A stretch of DNA of 36,052 nt from DATESZ01 sp035283845 (GCA_035283845.1 DATESZ010000136.1:1-36052); one strand, 5' to 3'; numbered from the stretch's first letter, positions 8,307 to 16,017 are shown. Notes: generated by a model from the letters alone, not told the origin. Program-made: numbers and translations.

Positions 8307-9254
8307 ATGTTTCGATACGAACGAGAGCAAAGAGTTTTCAACATTGGGGGCATTAAGGTGGGTGGCCAGCCCGGAGAGAATCCTCCCCTTCTGATCGGTA
8401 ATATGTTTCAGAAGGGGGATCTCATTTTAGAAGATAGAAAGGGAGGTAAATTTAATCGGAAAGCAGCCGAAGAGCGAATCCATGAATTGGAGAACATGTC
8501 TCGAGAGACAGGCGTTCCATGTTTGGTCGCCATGGTGGCCAATTCAGAAGAGGAGATAAAAGGTTACATCGATTTTTTTATAAGTATGACGGAGATGCCT
8601 TTTGCCATCGATATCTGGCAGCAAAAAACAAGGCTGGCTGCAGCTCGATATATTTCTAATAAAGGTCTTCAGGCCCGGGCCCTTTACAACAGCATTACAC
8701 CATGGGATGAAGACATTCCTGCTCAGGTCTCTGAACTCAAAGAATTGGGCATTAAACATGTGGTCATTCAGGCCTTTGACGTTGAGGATAAAAGACCAAC
8801 CGGCAGGGTAAAATCCTTGAAGAATTTATTGCCCCTGGTTGAGAAGGGTAATTTTGGGAGCATCCTCGTTGACACGGCGGTCATGAATTTACCAGCCACC
8901 GCCTTTTCCTTACTCGCGAACACAATCATTAAAAAAGAATTTGGTTTACCGGTCGGGTTTGCTCCATCGAATGGAACCTATATGTGGAGAAAGGCAGCCC
9001 GTGAGAAGGATAAGAATAAGTTCCCGGCGATTGATGCAGGAGTGCATGCTGTCTCTGCCTTGGCAAGCGATTTTCTTTTTTACGGACCATTAACAGGGAC
9101 AAATAGAGTTTTTCCAGCGGTCGCAGCGGCCAGCAGTATGATGGCTGCTTTAGCCTATGAAGAGAGTGCCTTCTTGCCCACCGGGAACCACCCTTTAAAC
9201 CTCCTCTTTCCCGATGTAGTAAAACAATTCAAACAAGAAAAAGGAGAGAAATAA
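8307..9254 (+). CDS. MtrH-like methyl-pterin methyltransferase
   Basis: A 315-residue cytoplasmic TIM-barrel protein of the MtrH family, the subunit of methanogen tetrahydromethanopterin S-methyltransferase that moves the methyl group between methyl-pterin and cobalamin. The opening MFRYEREQRVFNIGGIKVGG and the GQPGENPPLLIGNMF segment are characteristic. The barrel continues with PFAIDIWQ, ARALYNSI and GSILVDTAVMNLPATA, and the length matches MtrH. In bacteria, stand-alone MtrH-like proteins beside corrinoid methyltransferases are thought to transfer the methyl group to tetrahydrofolate, as in the MtgA-type glycine-betaine pathway. Here it would be the exit point of methyl groups into the folate/Wood-Ljungdahl branch. 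A purine-rich GGGGGG tract lies just before the ATG, and the next gene begins after one base, so they are surely cotranscribed. Confidence 0.88.
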   Translation: MFRYEREQRVFNIGGIKVGGQPGENPPLLIGNMFQKGDLILEDRKGGKFNRKAAEERIHELENMSRETGVPCLVAMVANSEEEIKGYIDFFISMTEMPFAIDIWQQKTRLAAARYISNKGLQARALYNSITPWDEDIPAQVSELKELGIKHVVIQAFDVEDKRPTGRVKSLKNLLPLVEKGNFGSILVDTAVMNLPATAFSLLANTIIKKEFGLPVGFAPSNGTYMWRKAAREKDKNKFPAIDAGVHAVSALASDFLFYGPLTGTNRVFPAVAAASSMMAALAYEESAFLPTGNHPLNLLFPDVVKQFKQEKGEK

Positions 9255-9255
9255 T

Positions 9256-10293
9256 ATGGCAACGAATCTTAATTCGAGGGAGCGAGTGCTAAAACTCTTT
9301 AAAAGGGAAGCGATCGATTATATCCCCATCTTCAGTGGCATGGGGAATGTTACCGTGCATGGGTTAGAGAAATATGGTTGGAAATTTCCGGATATCCACA
9401 CGTATGCCCGTAAGATGGCGAGCATGGCTGCCTCCACATTCCAACTCTTTGGCTTTGAGTGTGCGGTTGTTCCTTTTGATATGGGGGTTGAGGCTGAAGT
9501 ACTTGGAAGCAAAGTAAACTACTACACTCACGCCACAGACATCCTCTATCCAACCATCTCCCAACACCCCGCCGAAAAAGTAGAAGATTTGGAAATTCGA
9601 GTCCCTTCAGATCTCACCCGTGCTGGAAGGATTCCTTTAGTCACAGAGGCCATCCGCATCTTGAAAAAGGAAGTGGGTGACCAGGTCGCCGTCGGCTCTT
9701 GGGTTCTGGGTCCCTATACTTTAGCCGGTCAACTGGTCGACCTCTCAAACCTAGCCAAAGCCGCCTTCAAAAAAACCGAGATGGTTAGCAAAGTGCTTGA
9801 CCAATTAGCTGGCGTTCTCATCGAAATCATAAAGATCTATCGCGAAGCCGGTGCGGACTATATCACAGTGCGTGAAATGGGTGCCGGCCCCGACATATTA
9901 AGTCCTCGCATGTTTGAATCATTAGTTCGGCCTCCCCTGAAGAAGATATTTGATGGAATCGAATCACCCAAGATACTTCATATTTGTGGCGATACAAATG
10001 CAATTGTTGATCAGATGGTTCTCTGCGGGGCGGATGCCATCAGCGTGGAGAAGAAGAATAATGTAGTTGAGACAAGGAAGAAACTTGGCCCCGATGTATT
10101 GATCTTTGGAGAATTAGACGCCTATGGAGTCTTGTCACAGGGGAAGCCTGAAGATGTTCACAGGGCTGTGAAGGAGGCTGTGGATAGAGGGGTCAATGCC
10201 ATCTGGCCTGGCTGCGATATCTGGCCAGTACTGCCCAAGGAGAATATGGAGGCCCTCATGGCGGCTGCCAGAAGATATGGCAAGATAAGTTAA
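9256..10293 (+). CDS. MtaA/MtbA-like URO-D-fold methyltransferase
   Basis: A 345-residue member of the methylcobamide:thiol methyltransferase branch of the URO-D family. The zinc ligands expected for MtaA are present: H242 and C244 in LHICGDTNAIVDQM and C320 in WPGCDIWP. GADAISVEKK (258-267) and ELDAYGVLSQGKPEDV also fit MtaA closely. The ATG lies one base after the MtrH-like stop, with AAAGGAGAG upstream at normal distance. In methanogens the thiol is coenzyme M; in a bacterium the acceptor is unclear (homocysteine, another thiol, or only a corrinoid). It is distinct from the 2589-3707 paralogue, so the cluster holds two URO-D proteins, probably for opposite half-reactions or two substrates. 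Confidence 0.87.
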   Translation: MATNLNSRERVLKLFKREAIDYIPIFSGMGNVTVHGLEKYGWKFPDIHTYARKMASMAASTFQLFGFECAVVPFDMGVEAEVLGSKVNYYTHATDILYPTISQHPAEKVEDLEIRVPSDLTRAGRIPLVTEAIRILKKEVGDQVAVGSWVLGPYTLAGQLVDLSNLAKAAFKKTEMVSKVLDQLAGVLIEIIKIYREAGADYITVREMGAGPDILSPRMFESLVRPPLKKIFDGIESPKILHICGDTNAIVDQMVLCGADAISVEKKNNVVETRKKLGPDVLIFGELDAYGVLSQGKPEDVHRAVKEAVDRGVNAIWPGCDIWPVLPKENMEALMAAARRYGKIS

Positions 10294-10370
10294 TGATGCA
10301 AAGATTGTCGAGAGTTACAACTATTATAATTGGTGCGTTTATAGGGCCCTTCCTGGGACACCGATGTGTC

Positions 10371-10424
10371 GGGCAATTTTGGGGGCAATTTTGCATTGAC
10401 AGACAACAGCCACACCGGTATACT
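10371..10424 (+). promoter_or_regulatory. Near-consensus sigma70 promoter with two upstream direct repeats
   Basis: TTGACA (10396-10401) and TATACT (10419-10424) are exactly 17 bases apart. Immediately upstream, GGGCAATTTT occurs twice (10371-10380 and 10383-10392), 12 bases start to start, ending just before the -35 box, a place where an activator or repressor would bind. It faces the response-regulator gene and would give a leader of roughly 115 bases. Confidence 0.72.
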
Positions 10425-10546
10425 GCTTGCGCGAAAAAGTAGATAACTTAGGCCATGCAAGCATATTTTTGTGAAGCGATATCCCATCTCGGTTTTTATT
10501 CATTATAAAAACATAGAGAACTGCTTAGGTTGACGAGGTAAGAATC

Positions 10547-11437
10547 GTGCGGACCCATAAGATACTTATTGTTGATGACAATCCGGACATGCTGGACATT
10601 ATGGGCAGCTATATCGAGTCTTTCGGCTTTGAATATGACAAGTCTAAAGATGGGCTGGCCGCTATCGAGAACTTGAAGAACGGCGATTTTACCATTGTCA
10701 TTACCGATATGATCATGCCCAACATGGATGGCATGCAGTTGCTCAAGTATATTCGGGAGAATTACCCCAAGATAGGCGTCATCGTCATCACCGGCTATGG
10801 CGATAGTTTCAGCTATACGGACGTGATCAGGGCCGGGGCCAGTGATTTTATGGCCAAGCCTATTAATCTTAACGAGTTTGAGGCCAAGCTCAGCAGGCTT
10901 GTCAGGGAGTTAAACTTATTTCACCAGTTGGAACGACAATCCATTTTTGACGGGCTGACCGATCTCTATAATCGTCGCTATTTTGACAGCGCAGTCTTGA
11001 TGGAGGCGCAACGAGCCGAACGGCAGGATTATCACGTCTTTCTTCAGTTGTTGGACGTTGACAACTTAAAGGGGTTCAACGATAAGGCCGGTCATCAGGG
11101 CGGAGACATGCTGCTTAAGGAAGTTGGCAAGATTCTGCAGCAATCGATCAGGGGAAATGTGGACTGGGCATTTCGCTATGGAGGGGACGAGTTTGGTGTC
11201 GTTTTCACACAGATAGAACTGAAGCAAATTGTCAATGTGGCAAAGCGTATTCTGAAAAAATTCAGCCAGAAAAACTTTGAGGGTACAGGAATAAGCATCG
11301 GCATTGCCGCGTTTGTTCGTCATAATGAAAAATCCTGGAATGAAGACATCGTTGATCTGGTTTCCCGCGCTGACAAGGCACTTTACAAGGCCAAAAATCT
11401 GGGCAAGAATCAGATGATTCTTGACGATAATCTATAG
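10547..11437 (+). CDS. Response regulator-GGDEF diguanylate cyclase
   Basis: A 296-residue cytoplasmic two-domain protein. Residues 5-120 are a CheY-like receiver: acidic pair D10/D11, phosphate-accepting D54 in VITDMIMPNMDG, T82 and K104. Residues 130-293 are a GGDEF domain with DGLTDLYNRR (135-144), the intact catalytic RYGGDEF (210-216) and the closing SRADKALYKAKNLGKNQM. It should make cyclic di-GMP when phosphorylated. The product-inhibition site RxxD is out of register (R202-G-N-V-D206), so feedback inhibition may be absent. The start is GTG with GAGG upstream; the sensor kinase is not in the window. It has its own promoter and stands apart from the methyltransferase cluster. Confidence 0.93.
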   Translation: MRTHKILIVDDNPDMLDIMGSYIESFGFEYDKSKDGLAAIENLKNGDFTIVITDMIMPNMDGMQLLKYIRENYPKIGVIVITGYGDSFSYTDVIRAGASDFMAKPINLNEFEAKLSRLVRELNLFHQLERQSIFDGLTDLYNRRYFDSAVLMEAQRAERQDYHVFLQLLDVDNLKGFNDKAGHQGGDMLLKEVGKILQQSIRGNVDWAFRYGGDEFGVVFTQIELKQIVNVAKRILKKFSQKNFEGTGISIGIAAFVRHNEKSWNEDIVDLVSRADKALYKAKNLGKNQMILDDNL

Positions 11438-11522
11438 TTTCCGCAACCTTCCGACCGATAAGAATATCCCGGTAATCACTCGAAATATAATAGCCTTTGG
11501 AAAAAACGCAGGCTGTTTGCTA

Positions 11523-11551
11523 TTGATAATAAAGTTGGTTTTTGGTATAGC
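11523..11551 (+). promoter_or_regulatory. Probable promoter of the tRNA-Gln gene
   Basis: TTGATA (11523-11528) and TATAGC (11546-11551) are separated by 17 bases and sit about 70 bases before the tRNA. The boxes are imperfect, so this is a reasonable candidate rather than a firm call. The rest of 11438-11619 shows no gene. Confidence 0.45.
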
Positions 11552-11619
11552 GGAGCGCAGCGGGTTGGATTTGATCAGCTTTCGCACCCTGAACTTCTTA
11601 ATATACGGCAACAAATTAC

Positions 11620-11693
11620 TGGGGGATCGTTCAATGGTAGGACAACGGACTCTGACTCCGTGAATGGGGATTCGACTTCCTCTCCCCCAGCCA
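11620..11693 (+). tRNA. tRNA-Gln (anticodon CTG)
   Basis: The cloverleaf folds by eye. The acceptor stem is TGGGGGA (11620-11626) with TCCCCCA, followed by a G discriminator and an encoded CCA ending at 11693. The D arm is GTTC/GGAC. The anticodon stem ACGGA/TCCGT encloses loop CTCTGAC with anticodon CTG (reads CAG). The T arm GGGGA/TCCTC, with one wobble, encloses TTCGACT. The gene is complete even though its 3' part is the recombination site of the element that follows. Confidence 0.95.
11644..11693 (+). repeat. attL: 50-bp recombination repeat inside tRNA-Gln
   Basis: The last 50 bases of the tRNA, from the anticodon arm to the CCA, recur without mismatch at 19010-19059. The flanking bases differ on both sides, so identity stops exactly there. 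Confidence 0.95.
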
Positions 11694-11701
11694 AATGAAA
11701 T

Positions 11702-11738
11702 AAAAAGGGATTTTCCGATTGACGGTTAATCCCTTTTT
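11702..11738. terminator. Strong hairpin terminator just inside the left end of the element
   Basis: Eleven bases at 11702-11712 pair with 11728-11738 around a 15-base loop, followed by a T run on the plus strand and preceded by an A run. It can stop tRNA-Gln transcription and, read the other way, the minus-strand operon of the element. Confidence 0.8.
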
Positions 11739-11755
11739 TCTTGTCTGGTCATTTT

Positions 11756-11778
11756 GTCCCGCTATAGTCCCGCTTTTT
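11756..11778. repeat. Left copy of the end repeat (candidate integrase arm site)
   Basis: A 23-base sequence holding two GTCCCGC words (11756-11762 and 11767-11773) joined by TATA and followed by a T run. The same 23 bases occur at 18877-18899 near the other end, in the same orientation. Confidence 0.7.
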
Positions 11779-11836
11779 ATTTTCGTTCCTTCATTAGCCG
11801 CCCAAAAAAGACGGGAATCGCTCCCCGCCTTTTTCG

Positions 11837-12052
11837 TTATACAGGCTGCAAGTTTGCAGTCTGCACCATCCGTGGTGACACGTTTAGCATCTTTATTGCC
11901 GTTGTAGTATCATGTCCGGCAAAACCATACCGATAACCCAGCCCCCGCATTTTTCGTGCTTCATCCTGATCATCAATTAAGCTCATCCATAGAACATGTT
12001 CTTCCTGTGTTCCGAATCGCTTCCCGTGGTAATGCCGACGCAGGCCCCGCAA
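11837..12052 (-). pseudogene. Small island protein or remnant without a good start
   Basis: A minus-strand frame ending at 11837 encodes about 71 residues from a TTG at 12052, and stays open for some 13 codons further upstream without an ATG. It contains LRRHYHGKRFGT, EEHVLWMSLIDDQDEARKM and a short helix-turn-helix-like tail (TAIKMLNVSPRMVQTAN). This looks like protein rather than noise, and resembles small accessory proteins I associate with phage-like islands, but I cannot name a family. An overlapping frame (12191-11973) may hold its displaced N-terminal part, suggesting a frameshift. The rest of 11739-12211 shows no other gene. Confidence 0.35.
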
Positions 12053-12211
12053 GTAGCCAAACCAGAAACAAGAGAATTTTTCCCGGCATCCATATCAACG
12101 TCTCGGTAGCCGATCGCCCGTCCTGGTGGCTCTCAAGAAGCCGCTGCCGGTAATCCGTGCGGATTGCACCCTTTATGCTGACGTAAAGCATCTATCTGGC
12201 CCAGGCGTTCG

Positions 12212-12646
12212 TTAAGCCGCACGCCCGCGCTTCTTCTTGAATTTATCAAGGGCGTTCATGGGAATAAAAATGCGCCCGTTAATCTTAAAATGCTGCAAGC
12301 CCTCATTCATCCACCTGTTGATGGTGCGAACGTCAACCCGGCTATCCTCTGCCGCCTCTTTTGGGGAATCCATAAAACTGCCCGATAGTTCTAAAAAATA
12401 CGGCACCCTTGTGGGCGGTTCCGTATCTTCCCAAAAATCATAAATCAAATACCCACCTTCCACCGTGATCACCTTTTCAGGGCAATTCTTCATCAGGTCA
12501 AAAAAATATGCCTTCATGTCGCCGCCGGTAGAGAAGCCTAATTTTTTCATTTCTGCCCTGCCGGATTTGCTCAGTTCACAGCTATGCTTTTTCCCCTCTC
12601 TTCCCGATAAATCCAAAACGCCCAAATCAATATTAAAATCTTCCAT
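12212..12646 (-). CDS. HTH (excisionase-like domain) regulator
   Basis: A 144-residue protein whose C-terminal half (about 90-140) is a MerR/excisionase-type helix-turn-helix: MDSPKEAAEDSRVDVRTINRWMNEGL followed by the wing HFKINGRIFIPMNALDKFKKKRG. The N-terminal 85 residues are not recognised. The start follows a strong AAAGGAGG. The leader, GGAGGCGAAAACAATGGAA, is almost the same as that of the 16204-16809 gene. It lies after the primase-helicase at the left end of the element's operon. A role in excision control or transcriptional regulation is likely but inferred from the domain only. Confidence 0.7.
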   Translation of the reverse strand: MEDFNIDLGVLDLSGREGKKHSCELSKSGRAEMKKLGFSTGGDMKAYFFDLMKNCPEKVITVEGGYLIYDFWEDTEPPTRVPYFLELSGSFMDSPKEAAEDSRVDVRTINRWMNEGLQHFKINGRIFIPMNALDKFKKKRGRAA

Positions 12647-12748
12647 TGTTTTCGCCTCCTTTGACGGACATCAATAATTTTTTCATACGTGGCCAGCCAT
12701 CGAGGTTAGAATTACTGCAATTTGCCCTATTCGCTGGAAGTACCTTTT

Positions 12749-14488
12749 TCATGCTCGCGCCGTTGCATCAAACCTCGAACATTCCCCGTGGTAGTAGAGC
12801 AAACATTCCCCTCCGCTATTGTACCGGCTCGCTTCTATTCTAACCATTGTTACAGGGTCATAGGCTTCAGTTTGTAAAGTCGCGCCTTCCTTGTACGCGA
12901 AGCCGGTGCTGGCCTTGCGTGCCCTGTGCAGGATGATAAGGTGGTCACAATCGGAAAAGATTGACGCTGAATCCTTCAAGTCCCATGCGGTCATGATGCT
13001 ATCGGCTTGTATCTTTCGTGGTTGTGCAATCAGGATGATAGGAGTTTCAAGCTCCTCTGCAAGAAACTTAAACGCCTGGACTGCAAGCCCCACTTCCTGC
13101 ACCTGGTTACTGATAGACCGGCAAAGGAAATGCAAATGATCGAAGCATAGCAACTTCAGACCATACCGCTTGATAGCTGCCTTAAGGGTTTCGATAATCC
13201 CATCAAGTGTCGGCTTCTGATAGCAATAGCCCAGGTAAAGCGGCTTTCCCTTGAAATCGATCCGCGCTTTTTCGGTCTCTGCAAAGCCGATCCCCTCTGA
13301 CTTATTATGACATTGCAGGACCTTATGAATGATCTTCATCGGTCGCATTTCAAGGCAAAAGAAAAGGGAAGGAATGTCTTGAAGCGCGTTAGAGGTGATG
13401 ATCTGCAAGGCAAAAGTTGACTTGCCTATCTTCGGCGGTGCGCTTAAGACAACCAGCTCCCCCGGCATGAAGCCCGTTTTGATGATCCGGTCAACGTCCG
13501 CCCATCCGGTTCTAATTCCGGTTGCCCGATCTGGTCGCTGGCTTTCTTCCCGGTACTTTCTCAGCCCATCGGCAAAGGTCATGATCCCGGCAACGTCGAA
13601 TTGACGCGCCTGATTGACAAGGCTTTGAAAATCGAAAAGGTCGTGACCGGCCCGGAAATATTCGTTCACGTCCTGGCCATCCGGCAAGACCACAGTGAAA
13701 CATCGGTCATATCCTAACCGCCGCGCTGCTTCCCTGGCTCCCTTCTGTCCGGCTTCATCCGGGTCATAGCAAAGGATGATTTTCTTGACGGTCTGAAGCT
13801 GGTCAATCCACGAAGGGTCAAACGATCCGGCCCCGGTCGTGGTTCCTATGACGTTTTTTATGCCCTGGTCAAGCAAGGTCAACGCGTCAATTTCGCCCTC
13901 AGTGATATAGATTTCATCCCCGTGGGTTTCTATGGCGTCGCCGTTGAAAAGGATTGACCGGCAATCCTTGACGCGCCGGAAGTCTTTCTTTGCCGGTGGC
14001 AGTGACCGGCTTTTGATATTTACCAGCTTGCCCTTTTCATAGTGGGGTACGCTCAACCATCGGCCTCCAGCCTTATCGATCTGCAAACCGATCTTGAAAG
14101 CCTTGACGGTCTCGATACTGATCCCTCTGGCTTCAGTGATGTACTGTAGGCCGTCTTTATCGCCTAATAGCCTCTCATGGGCTTCTATGGCCTTCTTTTC
14201 ATCCGGCATGGTAGAAGGCTTGCGCTTATCCTCAAAAGCCGCCTTAACGCTTCCCTGTGGCCTTGCAGGGGGTCTTGTTGCCTTAGTCTGATAATCGCCA
14301 TAATGTTTCTGCAGGGTGATAAGGTTCCCCCGCTCGCTGCATTTATGGCAGAAAAAGGCACCCTCCGTCTGGTCAATGTAAAAGTGGCTTTTCTGATCCC
14401 CACAGAAGGGGCAGGTTTTCAAGACGGCCTGTCCTGATTGAATCCGATATTCAAGCCCCTTGCTCTGGATATATTCAAGCGCCGTCAT
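12749..14488 (-). CDS. Primase-helicase (zinc ribbon, TOPRIM, RecA-like helicase)
   Basis: A 579-residue replication enzyme of the T7 gp4/Twinkle type. Residues 23-55 form a zinc ribbon with C26, C29, C47 and C50. Residues 190-275 are a TOPRIM domain with E197 in YITEGEIDAL and D242/D244 in CYDPDEAG, the catalytic residues of primer synthesis. Residues 320-575 are a DnaB/RecA-like ATPase: Walker A APPKIGKST (350-358), Walker B LLCFDHLHFL with D450, and IILIAQPRK as sensor strand. Its start overlaps the end of the replication-protein gene by four bases, so the two are translationally coupled. It would give the element its own fork helicase and primase, as alpha protein does in satellite P4. 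Confidence 0.9.
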   Translation of the reverse strand: MTALEYIQSKGLEYRIQSGQAVLKTCPFCGDQKSHFYIDQTEGAFFCHKCSERGNLITLQKHYGDYQTKATRPPARPQGSVKAAFEDKRKPSTMPDEKKAIEAHERLLGDKDGLQYITEARGISIETVKAFKIGLQIDKAGGRWLSVPHYEKGKLVNIKSRSLPPAKKDFRRVKDCRSILFNGDAIETHGDEIYITEGEIDALTLLDQGIKNVIGTTTGAGSFDPSWIDQLQTVKKIILCYDPDEAGQKGAREAARRLGYDRCFTVVLPDGQDVNEYFRAGHDLFDFQSLVNQARQFDVAGIMTFADGLRKYREESQRPDRATGIRTGWADVDRIIKTGFMPGELVVLSAPPKIGKSTFALQIITSNALQDIPSLFFCLEMRPMKIIHKVLQCHNKSEGIGFAETEKARIDFKGKPLYLGYCYQKPTLDGIIETLKAAIKRYGLKLLCFDHLHFLCRSISNQVQEVGLAVQAFKFLAEELETPIILIAQPRKIQADSIMTAWDLKDSASIFSDCDHLIILHRARKASTGFAYKEGATLQTEAYDPVTMVRIEASRYNSGGECLLYYHGECSRFDATARA

Positions 14489-15363
14489 ATAATCGTGATT
14501 CCCTGGCTTTTGTAGTGGCTGTCAAGCAAAGGGCTTCCCGTTGACTTCATGCTTTGCCCTCTGACGGCGCTGTCCTCGAGCTTCCCGTTATCCCCGTTGT
14601 TTCGGATGATCCCTAATAGGTACGCTTCTTTTTTCCCCTGGTCTGCATAGCCCTTTTCAAGAAAGGTCTTGATCCCCGCCATGACCGATTCAACCGGGTA
14701 GCGTTCCCATGATTTCAGAATGGAAAGCCTCACGCTGCCGGCAATGCGTTTTGACTTCCTGGTTGATGATATGGCCTGAAATGCCTGGTTGATGGTTCCC
14801 TGATCCGAATATCTTTTTTCCAGCTCAGATATTTTAGAAGAAAAATCGCAGGGGGTTTTATTCCCTTCTTGTAACCCTTCTTGTAACCCTTCTTGTGTAT
14901 CTAATTGCCCTTGTTCGTCTATGGGTCTGCCCTTGTTACTGCCCTTGTAACTTTCTGAATCTTGGTAAGTATCGTAATTTATAATAGAAATTAACAGCCC
15001 GACGTATGCCCTTGTTCGGTCTATGGGTCTGCCCTTGTTCGGCAACGTTCCGTCAATCAAGGGTTTCATAAAAATCATGCCCTCTGATTGAAGCCAGCAA
15101 AGCATTACGCGAATCTCTTTCAATGTGGGCTTGATAATCCTTCGATTGACGGTAAATGATAGCGCCTCTGCTATTTTATCGTAGGTGGTAACCAGTTCGC
15201 CGCGCTTCAAGGCACGGCCCTTGAAGGTGTAGCCTTCCTGGTGGGTGGCTTTCCCCATAAGCCAAATCCAAAAGCGAAGATATGAAGGCTGTTTTTTCCA
15301 GATTGCCGAAAGAAAGACCATGCGTGAAAGAAGGAAGTGGCCCCCCGTGACTGTTGCCGTCAT
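14485..15363 (-). CDS. Phage-type replication (initiator/helicase-loader-like) protein
   Basis: A 292-residue protein. The start is ATG 15363, overlapping the previous stop as ATGA; an extension to 15399 lies inside the upstream gene. The N-terminal 110 residues resemble winged-helix phage replisome organisers: SAIWKKQPSYLRFWIWLMGKA, GELVTTYDKIAEAL and a helix with EIRVMLCWLQSEGMIF. A middle low-complexity stretch has NKGRPID twice and GLQEG repeats. The C-terminal region (KSWERYPVESVMAGIKTFLEKGYADQGKKEAYLLGIIRNN) resembles the DnaD/loader tail. Its position before the primase-helicase fits an origin-binding or loader role, as with lambda O/P. The DNA repeats in its middle may be the origin itself. 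The exact family is not certain. Confidence 0.65.
   Translation of the reverse strand: MTATVTGGHFLLSRMVFLSAIWKKQPSYLRFWIWLMGKATHQEGYTFKGRALKRGELVTTYDKIAEALSFTVNRRIIKPTLKEIRVMLCWLQSEGMIFMKPLIDGTLPNKGRPIDRTRAYVGLLISIINYDTYQDSESYKGSNKGRPIDEQGQLDTQEGLQEGLQEGNKTPCDFSSKISELEKRYSDQGTINQAFQAISSTRKSKRIAGSVRLSILKSWERYPVESVMAGIKTFLEKGYADQGKKEAYLLGIIRNNGDNGKLEDSAVRGQSMKSTGSPLLDSHYKSQGITII
14863..15039. other. Candidate replication origin: iteron-like repeats and an AT-rich patch
   Basis: TGCCCTTGTT occurs at 14906-14915, 14928-14937, 15007-15016 and 15030-15039, with TGCCCTTGTA at 14940-14949. Four of these form two nearly equal units (14906-14937 and 15007-15039) sharing TCTATGGGTC between the words. 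Three tandem 12-base CCCTTCTTGTAA-like repeats lie at 14863-14898. Between the units, 14950-14996 is AT-rich. All are inside the replication-protein gene, the arrangement of the lambda origin within gene O. Confidence 0.5.
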
Positions 15364-15599
15364 CGTTTCGGCCCCCCCGGTAGCTGATAGGCTCGGCAAT
15401 CATTGAAGCGCGCCGCCATAAGCCGGGCAAGTTCGGCCTCGTCGGTCTTGACTTGGCCCCGGTCGTCTGCCAGCTCCGCCATGAGTAAAAGCATATTTGC
15501 CGCAAGAGGTTCTTTCCTGAAGGCCCGGTCATAGTCGCGCCTGAAGTGCCTGGAAGGGGTGAAGGTCGTCAAGGTCGTCTGAATAACCTCCCGATCCAT
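15360..15599 (-). CDS. Conserved small phage-type protein, function unknown
   Basis: A 79-residue protein starting MDREVIQTTLTTF and containing SRHFRRDYDRAFRKEPLAANMLLLMAELADDRGQ and TDEAELARLMAARFNDCRAYQLPGG. It is soluble and alpha-helical. I have a general memory of similar short proteins beside replication genes in deltaproteobacterial phage-like islands, without a known role. Its stop overlaps the next start (ATGA), so it is translated with the replication protein. An upstream start at 15641 is possible but has no better ribosome site. Confidence 0.65.
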   Translation of the reverse strand: MDREVIQTTLTTFTPSRHFRRDYDRAFRKEPLAANMLLLMAELADDRGQVKTDEAELARLMAARFNDCRAYQLPGGPKR

Positions 15600-15769
15600 G
15601 CAAGGTGATCCCGCCTCGTAAGCCGTTGCAGACTTTGCCAAAGGGCATTGTAGACAACATCCGTTTCAGCATTGAAATAAATCGCTGTCAGATAATTTCC
15701 ACCTTGGTTAAATTCCAAGATGATCGTTGGGCGCTTGTCTGATAGGGGGGCTGTTGATTTCGGTATCAT
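15569..15769 (-). CDS. Small hypothetical protein (66 residues)
   Basis: Encodes MIPKSTAPLSDKRPTIILEF followed by NQGGNYLTAIYFNAETDVVYNAL and a basic tail. A purine-rich GGGGCGGGG tract lies before the ATG. The frame overlaps the next gene by 31 bases. The composition and the position in a tight operon support it; no family is recognised. Confidence 0.45.
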   Translation of the reverse strand: MIPKSTAPLSDKRPTIILEFNQGGNYLTAIYFNAETDVVYNALWQSLQRLTRRDHLAWIGRLFRRP

Positions 15770-15777
15770 CCCCGCCC

Positions 15778-16017
15778 CTATTTCGCGTGACGGTCAGGGA
15801 TCGCAGCGCTTCTTGACTCCAAAAACTCAGCCAGCATTTGCGTGGGATAAACTACTTTTCGGCCGATCCGAAATCTCCCTGGACATCCCAGGCCTGCAGA
15901 ATCACTATTCGCCATCGTTTTCTCATTTAGCAGCCCCCCGCTGAAAGATGCGACTTTTGTACGGGCGACGATGGGTGACTTCCACCGGTCAACCATTTGC
16001 TGAAAAATTATTTCCAT
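15778..16017 (-). CDS. AlpA/Xis-like small DNA-binding protein
   Basis: A 79-residue protein, first in the replication operon, with GAGGTGA seven bases before the ATG. The segment IVARTKVASFSGGLLNEKTMAN, then GRFRIGRKVVYPTQMLAEFLESRS, has the layout of short excisionase/AlpA-like helix-turn-helix proteins: recognition helix, then wing with RIGRKVxYP and a terminal helix. It probably controls excision or early transcription of the element; this is inferred from fold and position. Confidence 0.62.
   Translation of the reverse strand: MEIIFQQMVDRWKSPIVARTKVASFSGGLLNEKTMANSDSAGLGCPGRFRIGRKVVYPTQMLAEFLESRSAAIPDRHAK

Noticed and set aside
14863..15039. CRISPR array
   Set aside because: The repeats are 10-33 bases, irregularly spaced, within a coding frame; no cas gene is near.
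15600..15612. Resemblance to the 16S rRNA 3' end (GGATCACCTT on the minus strand)
   Set aside because: Only about ten bases match inside a small gene; no rRNA sequence surrounds it, so it is chance.
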